Source: SSF14 sp046331245
GTDB taxonomy: Bacteria > Actinomycetota > Acidimicrobiia > Acidimicrobiales > Microtrichaceae
Assembly: GCA_046331245.1 (NCBI GenBank)
Contig: JAXLRH010000012.1
Coordinates: forward strand, 53,060 to 117,059
Length of the DNA stretch: 64,000 bases
Direction of reading: 5' to 3'
A program made the translations under genes and the position numbers. Below the pieces are notes generated by a model. The model was not told the origin of the DNA. It searched no databases and worked only from the letters and a program-made list of their open reading frames with translations. Positions 52,415 to 61,089 of the stretch are shown here, piece by piece (within the stretch, counting starts at the first letter, position 1; the number at the start of each line of letters is the position of its first letter).

Positions 52415-53446
52415 ATGAGCCAGGACTCCCCCCTCCAGCCGACCGTCGAGCTCTCCGGGGTCACCCACCGGTTCGGCGACGTGACCGCGCTCGACGACCT
52501 CACGTTCAGCGTTCCCGCCCAGCAGATCACGGTGCTGCTCGGCCCCAACGGCGCCGGCAAGACGACGGCGATCCGGGCGATCACCGGGGCATTGTCCCCC
52601 GCCACCGGCGAGATCTCGGTGTTCGGCACCGATCCCCGCCGCGAGGGCGACCATGTACGGCCCCGGTGCGGCGTCGTGTCGGCCAAGCCCGCGCTGTACG
52701 ACCGCCTGAGCGGCTACGACAACCTCCTCTACTCGGCTCAGCTCTACGGGATGTCCACCCGGGACGTCGCCGGTCCGATCCACGCCGCCGCTGCACGGTT
52801 CGGCATCGACGAGGCGCTCGACCAGCAGGTGGGCGGCTACTCGACCGGCATGAAGACCCGCCTCGCGCTCGCCCGCTCGGTGCTGCACGATCCCGACCTG
52901 CTGCTGTTCGACGAGCCGACGAGCGGCCTCGACCCCGAGAGCTCGCAGGCCGTCCTCGACCTCATCCGCGAGATGACCCACGACGGCAAGACGGTGGTGA
53001 TGTGCACCCACCTCCTCGCCGAGGCCGAGGGTCTCGCCGACCACGTCGTCGTGATGGAGGCGGGCACCGCGCTCTGCACCGGCAGCGCCGAGGAACTCAC
53101 CGCCCGCTACTGGCCCACCGCCGTGCTCTTCCTGAACGCCGAGTCACCCGACCAACTCGACCGCGTGGCCGGCTGGCACGGGGTCGTCGGGTACGAGCGG
53201 TCTCCCGAGGGCGCCCGCATCGAGCTCGACGGGTTCGGCCGCGTGCCGGGGCTCGTGCTCGACCTCGCGCTCGACGGCGTCCGCATCACCCGGGTTGATC
53301 CCCGCGTGCCCACCCTCGAGGACCTCTACTTCGCCGTGCGTCGCGAACGCGCCGGCGCCCCGCCGCTGGGGAGCTCGGCGCGCCCGACGAACGAGAACGG
53401 GTCCCCGCACCGCGGAACCCGCGAGCAGAGGACGGTGTCGGCATGA
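52415..53446 (+). CDS. ABC transporter ATP-binding protein (exporter type)
   Basis: A 343-residue ATPase of the drug/lipid exporter or ABC-2 class: Walker A LLGPNGAGKTTAIRAI, Q-loop region GVVSAKPALYDRLS, signature YSTGMKTRLALARS, Walker B LLLFDEPTSGLDP and the switch His in MCTHLL. About 110 residues after the NBD resemble the accessory domain of multidrug ABC-2 ATPases. It shares ATGA with the permease gene and is transcribed away from ruvC. Substrate unknown. Confidence 0.88.
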   Translation: MSQDSPLQPTVELSGVTHRFGDVTALDDLTFSVPAQQITVLLGPNGAGKTTAIRAITGALSPATGEISVFGTDPRREGDHVRPRCGVVSAKPALYDRLSGYDNLLYSAQLYGMSTRDVAGPIHAAAARFGIDEALDQQVGGYSTGMKTRLALARSVLHDPDLLLFDEPTSGLDPESSQAVLDLIREMTHDGKTVVMCTHLLAEAEGLADHVVVMEAGTALCTGSAEELTARYWPTAVLFLNAESPDQLDRVAGWHGVVGYERSPEGARIELDGFGRVPGLVLDLALDGVRITRVDPRVPTLEDLYFAVRRERAGAPPLGSSARPTNENGSPHRGTREQRTVSA

Positions 53447-54267
53447 ACTGGAAGCGCATGTGGATCGTGGCGCGCACCGATCTGAAGCAGCTCATCCAGG
53501 CCAAGGACTACTGGGTGCCGATGGTGCTCCTCGGTGCCCTGTTCTTCCTCGTCGTGCCGGCGATCCTGCTGCTGACGATCACGAAGATCGGCAGCGTGGA
53601 GATCGTCAACCAGATCTCGAACACGCTCAAGGTGCTCCCCAAGGCGGCACAGGCCCAGATGCGGGGCACGACCCCGGAGGGCCGGACGAGCTTCGCCCTC
53701 TCCGTGTTCCTCTTCGCGCCCGTCGCCGTCGTCGTGCCCCTGACGATCTCGACCGCGGTCGGCGCGGCGACGATCGTCGGCGAACGCGAGCGCGGGACCG
53801 GCGAGTTCCTCGCCCACTCCCCCGCATCGGTCCGCGAGATCTACCTGGGCAAGCTGATCGCCAGCCTCATCCCCGGGTACGTGACCACGATCGTCGGGTT
53901 CGGGCTGTACTCGATCCTCGTGAACGTGATCGCCGGGCCGGACGTCGGGGGTTGGTTCTTCCCGACCGCTGAGTGGTGGGTGCTGATGTTCTGGGTGATC
54001 CCGCCGTTCCTCGCGTTCACGCTCTCGCTCGTGCTGCGGCTGTCGGCACGGGTGAAGTCGACGGCCGCCGCGCAGCAGGCGTCCGGTCTCGTGTCGCTCC
54101 CGCTGATCATGGTCGCCTACGGCCAGAGCTCCGGGGCGCTGTTCGGCGCCCACGTCTCCGGGTTCGCCGTGGGCGCGGTGGCGTGGGTGATCGCGATCGC
54201 CAGCCTCACGCGGGGCGTGAGGTCGGTGACCCGGTCACGCCTGCTCGGCGTCGCGAACGGCGTCTGA
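53443..54267 (+). CDS. ABC-2 type transporter permease
   Basis: A 274-residue membrane protein with six hydrophobic segments (for example WVPMVLLGALFFLVVPAILLL, VFLFAPVAVVVPLTI, YVTTIVGFGLYSILVNVIAG and PLIMVAYGQSSGALFG). The block VGAATIVGERERGTGEFLAHSPAS is the usual ABC-2 coupling segment. Its ATG overlaps the ATPase stop. The last 33 bases overlap the convergent peroxiredoxin gene. Confidence 0.83.
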   Translation: MNWKRMWIVARTDLKQLIQAKDYWVPMVLLGALFFLVVPAILLLTITKIGSVEIVNQISNTLKVLPKAAQAQMRGTTPEGRTSFALSVFLFAPVAVVVPLTISTAVGAATIVGERERGTGEFLAHSPASVREIYLGKLIASLIPGYVTTIVGFGLYSILVNVIAGPDVGGWFFPTAEWWVLMFWVIPPFLAFTLSLVLRLSARVKSTAAAQQASGLVSLPLIMVAYGQSSGALFGAHVSGFAVGAVAWVIAIASLTRGVRSVTRSRLLGVANGV

Positions 54268-54792
54268 CGAGGGCACCTCGCCCACCAACGTGTCGAGCGC
54301 CCGGAAGGACATGCCCGGCCCGATCGAACGGTGCGCGCTCACCACGATGCCGGCACCGTCGATCACGAACGTCGAACGGCGGTAGAGGTCGAGCAGGCCC
54401 ACGATGCCGTAGGCGCGCCCGACCGACTTGTCGGGATCGCTGAGCAGCGGGAACGCGAAGCCGCCCTGCGCGTCGGCGAACCCCTGGTGACTCTGCGGAT
54501 CCTGCGGACTGATCGCGACCAGCTGGGCACCGGACTCCGCGAGCAGCCCGATGTCGCGGGTGTAGGACAGCAACTGCTGCGTGCACACCGGCGTGTTGTC
54601 GGCCGGATAGAAGGCCACGATGAGCGGCGCGCCCGCGTAGTCCGACAGGCGGAACCGCCCGACCTCGCCAGTGGCGCCGTCGATGCCCTCGAGGTCGAAC
54701 GGGGGCGCGGGATCGCCCACGCGGAGGCGGGGTGGGTTCATCGGGTCGTCGGGGCCGCCGTCGGGAGCGGGGGCCGCGGATGGCTCAGTCAA
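54235..54792 (-). CDS. bcp: Peroxiredoxin of the Bcp/AhpC-TSA family
   Basis: Thiol peroxidase reducing hydroperoxides. The 185-residue protein shows VGDPAPPFDLEGIDG, the peroxidatic site VAFYPADNTPVCTQQLLSY and FPLLSDPDKSVGRAYGIVG. The resolving cysteine found five residues later in E. coli Bcp is absent (CTQQLLSY), so this acts as a one-cysteine enzyme or uses a partner thiol. A Pro-rich N-terminal extension of about 20 residues precedes the domain. Starts within the yebC stop region (8-base overlap). Confidence 0.87.
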   Translation of the reverse strand: MTEPSAAPAPDGGPDDPMNPPRLRVGDPAPPFDLEGIDGATGEVGRFRLSDYAGAPLIVAFYPADNTPVCTQQLLSYTRDIGLLAESGAQLVAISPQDPQSHQGFADAQGGFAFPLLSDPDKSVGRAYGIVGLLDLYRRSTFVIDGAGIVVSAHRSIGPGMSFRALDTLVGEVPSSDAVRDAEQA

Positions 54793-55531
54793 GCTCGGCC
54801 ATGAGGTCGTCGGGGATGTCGAAGTTCGCGTAGACCTCTTGCACGTCGTCGTGGTCGTCGAGCGCCTCGATCACCCGCAGCACCGCCTTCGCGCCCTCGA
54901 GCGTGTCGATCGTGACGACCGACGTCGGCATCATCGTGAGCTCCGCGGACTTCACCGGGTAGCCGGCCTCGTCGAGCGCACCCGACACCTCGTGGGTGGC
55001 CGCACCGTCGCAGATCACGTGCCAGTCGTCGCCCGCACGCGACACGTCGTCGGCTCCGGCCTCCAGCGCCACGAGCATCAGCTCGTCCTCGTCGGCCGTG
55101 CCGTCGACGGTGACGATGCCCTTGCGCTCGAACTGCCACGCCACCGAACCCGGCTCCGCGATCGAGCCGCCGTTCTTCGAGAAGACCGAGCGCATCTCGG
55201 GACCCGTGCGGTTGCGGTTGTCGGTGAGCGTCTCCACGTAGACCGCCACACCACCGGGCGCGTACCCCTCGTAGTTCACCTCGACGTACTCGACGCCCTC
55301 GAGCTCACCCGTGCCGCGCTTGACGGCGCGCTCGATGGTGTCGAGCGGCACCGACGCCGCACGCGCCTTCTGGTACATGGTGCGCAGCGTGGGGTTGCCG
55401 TCGAGATCGCCGCCGCCGGAGCGGGCCGCGACCTCCACCTGCTTGATGAGCTTGGCGAACTGCTTGCCACGCGCCTTGTCGGCGGCGCCCTTCTTGTGCT
55501 TGATCGTTGCCCACTTGGAATGGCCGGACAT
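54785..55531 (-). CDS. yebC: YebC/PmpR family transcription or translation regulator
   Basis: Conserved 248-residue TACO1-type protein implicated in transcription control and in translation of proline stretches. The start MSGHSKWATIKHKKGAADKARGK is diagnostic, followed by NPTLRTMYQKARAASVPLDTIERA and the acidic second domain. ATG at 55531. It lies between pdxT and the ruv block, as in other actinobacteria. Confidence 0.96.
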   Translation of the reverse strand: MSGHSKWATIKHKKGAADKARGKQFAKLIKQVEVAARSGGGDLDGNPTLRTMYQKARAASVPLDTIERAVKRGTGELEGVEYVEVNYEGYAPGGVAVYVETLTDNRNRTGPEMRSVFSKNGGSIAEPGSVAWQFERKGIVTVDGTADEDELMLVALEAGADDVSRAGDDWHVICDGAATHEVSGALDEAGYPVKSAELTMMPTSVVTIDTLEGAKAVLRVIEALDDHDDVQEVYANFDIPDDLMAELD

Positions 55532-55568
55532 CTGGATCTCCGATGCTCTGACGAACGATGAGGTGCGA

Positions 55569-56156
55569 TCAGACGATCGCGTCGAGGAACAGCCGGTGCA
55601 GACGGTCGTCGGTACCGAGCTCCGGGTGGAACGTAGTTGCCATGATCGCCCCTGCGCTGACGACGACCGGATTCTCGTCCAGTGCCGACAGCGTGCGCAC
55701 GTCGGCGCCCACCTTGTCGATGATCGGCGCACGGATGAACGTGGCGTGAAAGGGCTCGTCGAGGCCGTCGATGGCGATCTCGGTCTCGAACGAGTTGATC
55801 TGGCGGCCGTAGCCGTTGCGGCGGACCGACATGTCGAGCGCCTCGAAGCTGCGCTGGTCGGGACGGCCGTCACCGATGTGCCGGGCCAGCATGATGGCGC
55901 CGGCACACGTGCCGAACGCCGGCATCCCGTCCGCCAGACGCTCCTCGATCAGCTCGAACAGGCCCGTCGACACCGCGAGCTTCGACATCGTCGTGGACTC
56001 ACCGCCGGGCAGCACGAGCGCGTCGCACCCCACCAGGTGGGCGGGTTGGCGGACGGCCGTCGTCCGCACGCCGAGGCGCTCGAACATCGTCTGGTGAGCG
56101 GCGAACGCGCCCTGCAGCGCGAGGACGCCGACGACCGCCGAGGAGCTGCGGGCGAT
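55569..56156 (-). CDS. pdxT: Pyridoxal 5'-phosphate synthase glutaminase subunit, non-canonical start
   Basis: Supplies ammonia to PdxS for PLP synthesis. Conserved parts: VGVLALQGAFAAHQTMFERLG at the start, VLPGGESTTM, the nucleophile in FGTCAGAIML and TTFHPELG with the catalytic His. The family N-terminus begins upstream of the first ATG (56087), but no ATG, GTG or TTG lies in frame between there and the in-frame pdxS stop at 56160. The only near-cognate codon before the first strand is ATC at 56156, giving 195 residues. Either an ATC start is used, as in a few known genes, or the sequence has an error. Starting at 56087 would remove the first strand. Confidence 0.88.
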   Translation of the reverse strand: MARSSSAVVGVLALQGAFAAHQTMFERLGVRTTAVRQPAHLVGCDALVLPGGESTTMSKLAVSTGLFELIEERLADGMPAFGTCAGAIMLARHIGDGRPDQRSFEALDMSVRRNGYGRQINSFETEIAIDGLDEPFHATFIRAPIIDKVGADVRTLSALDENPVVVSAGAIMATTFHPELGTDDRLHRLFLDAIV

Positions 56157-56159
56157 GGG

Positions 56160-57071
56160 CTACCAGCCCCGATCGGCGAACGTGGTCTCGAGGCCACCGA
56201 TCTCGAGGCCGGCCATCGACTTGCCGAGACCACGGCTCACCTTCACCAGGATGTCGGCGTCGGCGTAGTTCGTGGTGGCCTCGACGACGGCCTTGGCCAT
56301 CACCTCGGGATGCTCGCTCTTGAAGATGCCCGACCCGACGAACACGGCCTGGGCGCCCAGCTGCATGACCAGGGCGGCGTCGGCGGGCGTGGCGATGCCA
56401 CCGGCGCAGAACATCGGCACCGGCAGCACGCCGGTCTCGTGGATCTCCTGCACGAGACCGAGCGGAGCCTGCAGGCGCTTCGCCCACTCGAACTGCTCGG
56501 CGCTGTCGGCCTGCGTGATCTTGCGGATGTCGCCGAGGATCTGGCGGAGGTGCCGCACGGCCTCGACGATGTTGCCGGTGCCGGCCTCACCCTTCGAGCG
56601 GATCATGCATGCACCCTCGGAGATGCGCCGCAGCGCCTCACCCAGGTTGGTGGCGCCGCAGACGAACGGCACGTCGAACGCCCACTTGTCGATGTGGTGG
56701 GTCTCGTCGGCCGGCGTGAGCACCTCGGACTCGTCGACGTAGTCGACACCGAGCGCCTGGAGGATCTGCGCCTCGGCGAAGTGGCCGATGCGGGCCTTCG
56801 CCATGACCGGGATCGTGACAGCGGCCTTGATCTCCTCGATCATCTCGGGATCGCTCATGCGCGCCACACCGCCGTCGCGGCGGATGTCGGACGGCACCCG
56901 CTCCAGCGCCATCACCGCGCACGCTCCGGCGTCCTCCGCCACACGCGCCTGGGAGGCGTCGACGACGTCCATGATGACGCCGCCCTTCAGCATCTCGGCC
57001 AGGCCGCGCTTCACCTGCACCGTTCCGCGGACGGCGTGCTGGTCGGTGGGAGTGGCGGCCTGATCTGTCAT
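56160..57071 (-). CDS. pdxS: Pyridoxal 5'-phosphate synthase synthase subunit
   Basis: Makes PLP from ribose 5-phosphate, glyceraldehyde 3-phosphate and ammonia from PdxT. The 303-residue TIM-barrel protein shows GTVQVKRGLAEMLKGGVIMDVV, the Lys-bearing MAKARIGHFAEAQIL and SKGEAGTGNIVEAVRHLR, and GGIATPADAALVMQLGAQAVFVGSGIFKS with the phosphate site. Followed immediately by pdxT, three bases away at most, as in nearly all PdxST pairs. Confidence 0.97.
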   Translation of the reverse strand: MTDQAATPTDQHAVRGTVQVKRGLAEMLKGGVIMDVVDASQARVAEDAGACAVMALERVPSDIRRDGGVARMSDPEMIEEIKAAVTIPVMAKARIGHFAEAQILQALGVDYVDESEVLTPADETHHIDKWAFDVPFVCGATNLGEALRRISEGACMIRSKGEAGTGNIVEAVRHLRQILGDIRKITQADSAEQFEWAKRLQAPLGLVQEIHETGVLPVPMFCAGGIATPADAALVMQLGAQAVFVGSGIFKSEHPEVMAKAVVEATTNYADADILVKVSRGLGKSMAGLEIGGLETTFADRGW

Positions 57072-57133
57072 GCCCGCAGCTTATCTTTCCGCCTCGACCC
57101 CTCCGAAACGCGTTTGCGTCACACGGGCGGGCG

Positions 57134-58234
57134 CTACGGACCGGAGATCAGCCCTGCGGCGGCCTCGGCGCTGAGGATGCTCGTCGTCCAACCCGGCGTG
57201 AACGCCACCCACGTGCGACCAGGCGCGAGGCGGACGGGCTGACCGTCGGTGCCGGTGATCGTGATCGGCTGCAGCTGCGACGGCCGGCTCCACGTGGCCT
57301 CGATGGCCGCGCCGCCGGTGAACACCACGGCACGACCGGTGCCCTCGGTGCGCGCCGTCGGCTGCTTCGAACCACCCGTGTACGTGGTCTGGATGACGAC
57401 GACGTTCGTGGCGTTCGCCTGTCCGGTGCCGATCGTCATGTCCCGACGGCCGTACTGCCAGCGCAGCCACTGCCCCGAGGAGCCGTCCCACACCCACGAC
57501 GACGGCGTGTCGCCGACGGTGAGGGCCATGCCCGACACCGGCTGCGCGCCCGTGTTCGCCTGACCGGCCCCCAGGTACGGGAACACCGACAACGGCGGGC
57601 CCTGCCCGGGCCGGGCGTACGCGAACAGCGTGCCCGTCGACGTGAACAGGTTGTGTGGCGCCTTCCGACCGGCCTTGCGGTAGTAGTCGGAGTTCTTCAC
57701 CTTGTCCCAGTTGACGTTGACGATCCAGCTGCTGTTGTAGACGTCCTTCACCACACCGTCGTTCGCCCCCGACCAGCCGAACAGCGGGCGGCCGAGCAGG
57801 GCGAGGATGGGTGGGTCGCTGTAGCGGGCGCTGCGGGTCGGGCCGATCTCGTCAGCGTCCTGGGAGTGGAACACGGCCATCAGGCGGCTGATGCCCTCCA
57901 CCTTGATCTCAAACACGATGTCGGTGTTGTTGAGCCCCTCCTGGGGCATGGCGTCGAGGGAGTTGTCGATCTTCACCGCGAGCGCGGGGCGCTGCAGCTT
58001 TGCCGCGGTGGCGGCATCGACCGGCAGCCCGGTGAGCGGGGCGAGCGCCACCGGCACGGGCGCGGCGGTGGTCGTCGGCGCCTCGGTGGTCGAGGTCGTG
58101 CTCGCGACGGTGGTCGACGTCGTGGTGCTGCGAGCGACCTTCCCGCCGTCGCTGCTGCAACCGGCGGTCGCGAGCGCGGTGGCGAGGGCCGTCGCAAGGG
58201 CCATTGCGGGGACGAGCGTGCGGAGCCGGGTCAT
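57134..58234 (-). CDS. DUF3048 (YerB-type) lipoprotein
   Basis: A 366-residue exported lipoprotein. The signal peptide contains a short repeat (ATALATALATAGC) with the lipobox cysteine at about residue 26, then a Thr/Ser-rich linker. The body matches DUF3048: LTGLPVDAATAAKLQRPALAVKIDN, EGLNNTDIVFEIKVEGISRLMAVFHSQ, EIGPTRSARYSD, and a C-terminal region ending RLAPGRTWVAF. The exact role is unknown. It lies after the HtpX-like gene and before pdxS. Confidence 0.85.
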   Translation of the reverse strand: MTRLRTLVPAMALATALATALATAGCSSDGGKVARSTTTSTTVASTTSTTEAPTTTAAPVPVALAPLTGLPVDAATAAKLQRPALAVKIDNSLDAMPQEGLNNTDIVFEIKVEGISRLMAVFHSQDADEIGPTRSARYSDPPILALLGRPLFGWSGANDGVVKDVYNSSWIVNVNWDKVKNSDYYRKAGRKAPHNLFTSTGTLFAYARPGQGPPLSVFPYLGAGQANTGAQPVSGMALTVGDTPSSWVWDGSSGQWLRWQYGRRDMTIGTGQANATNVVVIQTTYTGGSKQPTARTEGTGRAVVFTGGAAIEATWSRPSQLQPITITGTDGQPVRLAPGRTWVAFTPGWTTSILSAEAAAGLISGP

Positions 58235-58252
58235 GGCAGGCAGGACACTCCC

Positions 58253-59107
58253 CTACAGCTCGGCCATCAGCGAGGCGCGCTGATCGATGGGCGCGCCCGC
58301 GCCGAACAGCTCGTTCAGGCGGAGCGCCACCGCGTCGCCGTCGAGCGGCTTCAGGAGCGGGTCGGCCAGCCACAGGTGCGCCGTGCCCCACGTGGCGGAC
58401 TCCACGCCCGTGCCCAACGACTCCATCTTCTCGAGCGCCGAGCCGAGGCCGGGGGGATAACGGGTGATGTCGATGGCGGCGAGATCCGACAGGAACTCAC
58501 GCTGATCGCCGAGTACCGAGCGCAGGCGGCGGGCACGAGCTGCGGCAAACGGGGTGACCATGGCCATCGGACGACCCGGTCGCCGTGGGCCGTTGCGCAC
58601 GAGCGGACCGCACACGAACGCCGCGGCGTGGACGCCGAGGTCGGCGTCGTTGCTCCGTAGGCGGACGATGGCCTCGGCGAGGACACCCTCGAGCTCGACG
58701 CGGTCGAGCTGCTCGAGCAGGCCGGTCGTGGCGACCACGACGCCCTTGTCGGCGGGCCCGAACACCGCGAGGTTCGGACGCTCCTCGTCGATCACGCGAA
58801 GCTCGGGGGCTGCGGCGCCCGAGCTGATCACGAGACCCTCGATCAGGTTGTGGTAGCGGGGGTAGGTGGCCTCGTCGGCCGGCCGCGACTCGATGATGCG
58901 AGCGACGCCGACGCGCGTCGAGCGGGGCAGGATGACCGCGACGACCGCCGCCACGAGCACCGCGACGACGATGCCGAGCCACCATGTGGCCAGCAGACCC
59001 ACCAGCACGCCGGCGACGACGCCGGACACCGCGGCCTGCGGAACCACGAGCCCCGGGATGGCCCGGCGGTTGCGGTCGGTGCGATCGATGATCGAGCGGT
59101 CGCTCAC
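58253..59107 (-). CDS. HtpX-like membrane protein lacking the zinc site (pseudo-peptidase)
   Basis: A 284-residue relative of M48 peptidase HtpX. It keeps two N-terminal helices (VSGVVAGVLVGLLATWW and IVVAVLVAAVVAVIL), the HNLIEGLVISSGAAAPELRVID block, and VVVATTGLLEQLDRVELEGVLAE, which in active enzymes runs into HExxH. Here residues 145-149 read EAIVR, so both histidines and the catalytic Glu are gone, and no replacement is seen. The order with lemA (4-base overlap) is the common LemA-HtpX pairing. It is probably a non-catalytic scaffold or substrate-binding partner. Confidence 0.82.
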   Translation of the reverse strand: MSDRSIIDRTDRNRRAIPGLVVPQAAVSGVVAGVLVGLLATWWLGIVVAVLVAAVVAVILPRSTRVGVARIIESRPADEATYPRYHNLIEGLVISSGAAAPELRVIDEERPNLAVFGPADKGVVVATTGLLEQLDRVELEGVLAEAIVRLRSNDADLGVHAAAFVCGPLVRNGPRRPGRPMAMVTPFAAARARRLRSVLGDQREFLSDLAAIDITRYPPGLGSALEKMESLGTGVESATWGTAHLWLADPLLKPLDGDAVALRLNELFGAGAPIDQRASLMAEL

Positions 59108-59664
59108 GACGTGAAGTCGACGGTCACGTTGCCCCGCGACTCGTCGTCGGCCTGGAAGTACTCGCGCTCGTCGAAGTGGAACATGTTCGCGACGACCACG
59201 CTGGGGAACGACTGGATCTTTGTGTTGTAGGCCCGAACGTTGTCGTTGTAGTACTGCCGCGCATAGGCGATGCGGTCCTCGGTGGAGCCGAGCTCGGCTT
59301 GGAGCTGCTGGAAGTTCGCGTTGGCCTTGAGGTCGGGGTAGGCCTCCGACAGGGCGAAGATCGACTTGAGCGCACCGCTGATGACGTTCTCGGCCTGCGC
59401 CTTGTCGGCGACGCCGGTCGCGCTCATCGCCGCATTGCGGGCCTGGATGACGGCCTCGAGGGTGCCGCTCTCGTGCGCCGCATAGCCCTTCACCGTCGCG
59501 ACGAGGTTGGGGATGAGGTCGTGCCGGCGGTTGAGCTGGACGTCGATCTGGGCGTAGGCGGCCTCGATCTTGTTCCTAAGCCCCACGAGCCCGTTGTACG
59601 TGAGCATGAAGGCGAGGCCGACGACCACCACCAGTATCAGGAGGACCAGCAGGACCCAGATCAT
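59104..59664 (-). CDS. lemA: LemA family protein
   Basis: A 186-residue membrane-anchored coiled-coil protein: one helix (VLLVLLILVVVVGLAFML), then YNGLVGLRNKIEAAYAQIDVQLNRRHDLIPNLVATVKGYA and the end YYNDNVRAYNTKIQSFPSVVVANMFHF, all diagnostic of LemA. The exact function is unsettled, but LemA is frequently paired with HtpX, as here. ATG at 59664 has GAGGAG at a good distance. Confidence 0.94.
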   Translation of the reverse strand: MIWVLLVLLILVVVVGLAFMLTYNGLVGLRNKIEAAYAQIDVQLNRRHDLIPNLVATVKGYAAHESGTLEAVIQARNAAMSATGVADKAQAENVISGALKSIFALSEAYPDLKANANFQQLQAELGSTEDRIAYARQYYNDNVRAYNTKIQSFPSVVVANMFHFDEREYFQADDESRGNVTVDFTS

Positions 59665-59978
59665 CACGTCTCCTCGTGGGCGCCCTCGGTCGGGAGCCGC
59701 GGCCCAATGATAGGCACCCGCGACGTGCCAGCACTCCCACCTCTCGTTCGCCACTCGGAGTGGGATCGACGCGACCGGGTCGCGTGGATGTCACGGTGCG
59801 TGGTGATCGGGCGGTCGGCGGCCGCTGTCGTTGCCGAGTGTGGTGTGGTCTCGGTTCGTTGTCAGGGGTGGCGGTCAGACTGGTCGAGCGGAGCCCGACC
59901 GGGCCTGCGACTTCTCCCTCCTCCACAACGACAACCTCTCGGCGGCCGACAGGCCTGGCCGGGAAGAGGACGAGCGAG
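59665..59978. other. Divergent intergenic region, lemA to HNH gene
   Basis: About 314 bases between two divergent starts. It should hold both promoters. An AGAGGA ribosome site for the HNH gene is at 59965-59970. I see no further gene, palindrome or repeat of note. Confidence 0.5.
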
Positions 59979-61082
59979 ATGGCACGCGTCACCACAGAAT
60001 CCACGGCAGCATCGGCGGCCGCGTCAGCGCCGGCTGGCCGGGGGCAGCCCGGGTTGCGGATGCAGTTCGCCGAGATCGGGCGACGTTGGTCGGTCGCGCT
60101 CGTCGGGCTCGTGCAGCTCGCTGTGCGGCTCGACGACTCGGGCGAGTGGGCGCTCGACGGATCACCGACGTGCGCCCACTGGATCGCCGCGACGCTCGAT
60201 GTGGAGGTGTGCACCGCACGGGAGTGGATACGGATCGGCCGGGCGCTGAACGGGCTGCCTCGGACGAGCGCCGCGTTCGCGAGCGGGGCGATCTCGTACA
60301 CGAAGGCTCGGGCGATCACTCGTCTCGGGACCGTCGACAACGAAGCCGACCTGCTGGCGATCGCTGAGCGCACGCCGGCAGGGCACCTGGGCACGGCGTT
60401 GGCCGCCTGGTCGGCGCGTCACGAGGACGAGCAGACCCGTCACGATCGACATCGACGCGAGCGCGGATTGCGATGGCGCACCCAGCCCGACGGGATGGTG
60501 ACCGCATCGTTGCGCCTGATGCCCGAACAGGCGGCGGTCCTGCAGGCGACGGTGGATGCGGAGGTCATGCGCGGCGGCCGGACCGAACCCGTCGAGGCTG
60601 CCCGTTCGGGCACGGAGGGTGGGAATGGCGCGCCCAGGTCGCGTCGATCCCACCGGAGGTGGTCGTCGCTCGCTCAGCAACGTGTCGATGCGCTGGTTCG
60701 AGTGGTGAGCGGTGGCGGGTCGGCCGTCGCGACCGAGGTGATCCTCCACGTGCGCGCCGACGGATGCACGCTCGACGACGGGACGCCGATCGCCGGGTCG
60801 GCCGTCGAACACCTGATGCCGACAGCCGCTCTGCGAGCGATGATCCACGACGCCGAAGGTCGTCCGATCAACGTGTCGGGGAAGCATCGCCACCACACGA
60901 CCCGTCAGAAGCGGGTCGTGAAGGAACGCGACAGGGTGTGCGTCGACTGCGGCGGCACCGACTTCCCCCAGTACGACCACGTGCCGGACTTCGACATCAG
61001 CCGACGCACTCTCGTCGAGGAGACAGAACTCCGTTGCTCGCGATGCCACACCGCCCGCCACCGACGGGAGAACGGGACATAG
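59979..61082 (+). CDS. DUF222 / 13E12-family protein with HNH endonuclease domain
   Basis: A 367-residue member of the actinobacterial DUF222-HNH family, often multicopy and of uncertain, probably mobile-element-related role. The N-terminal helical part matches DUF222 (TCAHWIAATLDVEVCTAREWIRIGRALNGLPRTSAAFASGAISYTKARAITRL). The C-terminal HNH module has CVDCGG, YDHVPDF and LRCSRCHTARH, with two zinc CxxC pairs. Start supported by AGAGGA. Codon use is less GC3-biased than neighbours and it is the only plus-strand gene for several kilobases. Confidence 0.88.
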   Translation: MARVTTESTAASAAASAPAGRGQPGLRMQFAEIGRRWSVALVGLVQLAVRLDDSGEWALDGSPTCAHWIAATLDVEVCTAREWIRIGRALNGLPRTSAAFASGAISYTKARAITRLGTVDNEADLLAIAERTPAGHLGTALAAWSARHEDEQTRHDRHRRERGLRWRTQPDGMVTASLRLMPEQAAVLQATVDAEVMRGGRTEPVEAARSGTEGGNGAPRSRRSHRRWSSLAQQRVDALVRVVSGGGSAVATEVILHVRADGCTLDDGTPIAGSAVEHLMPTAALRAMIHDAEGRPINVSGKHRHHTTRQKRVVKERDRVCVDCGGTDFPQYDHVPDFDISRRTLVEETELRCSRCHTARHRRENGT

Positions 61083-61089
61083 CGCCGCC

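Noticed and set aside
59979..61082. Prophage or complete mobile element around the HNH gene
   Set aside because: DUF222-HNH genes are widespread single genes in actinobacteria; no integrase, terminal repeat, portal or other phage gene is nearby.
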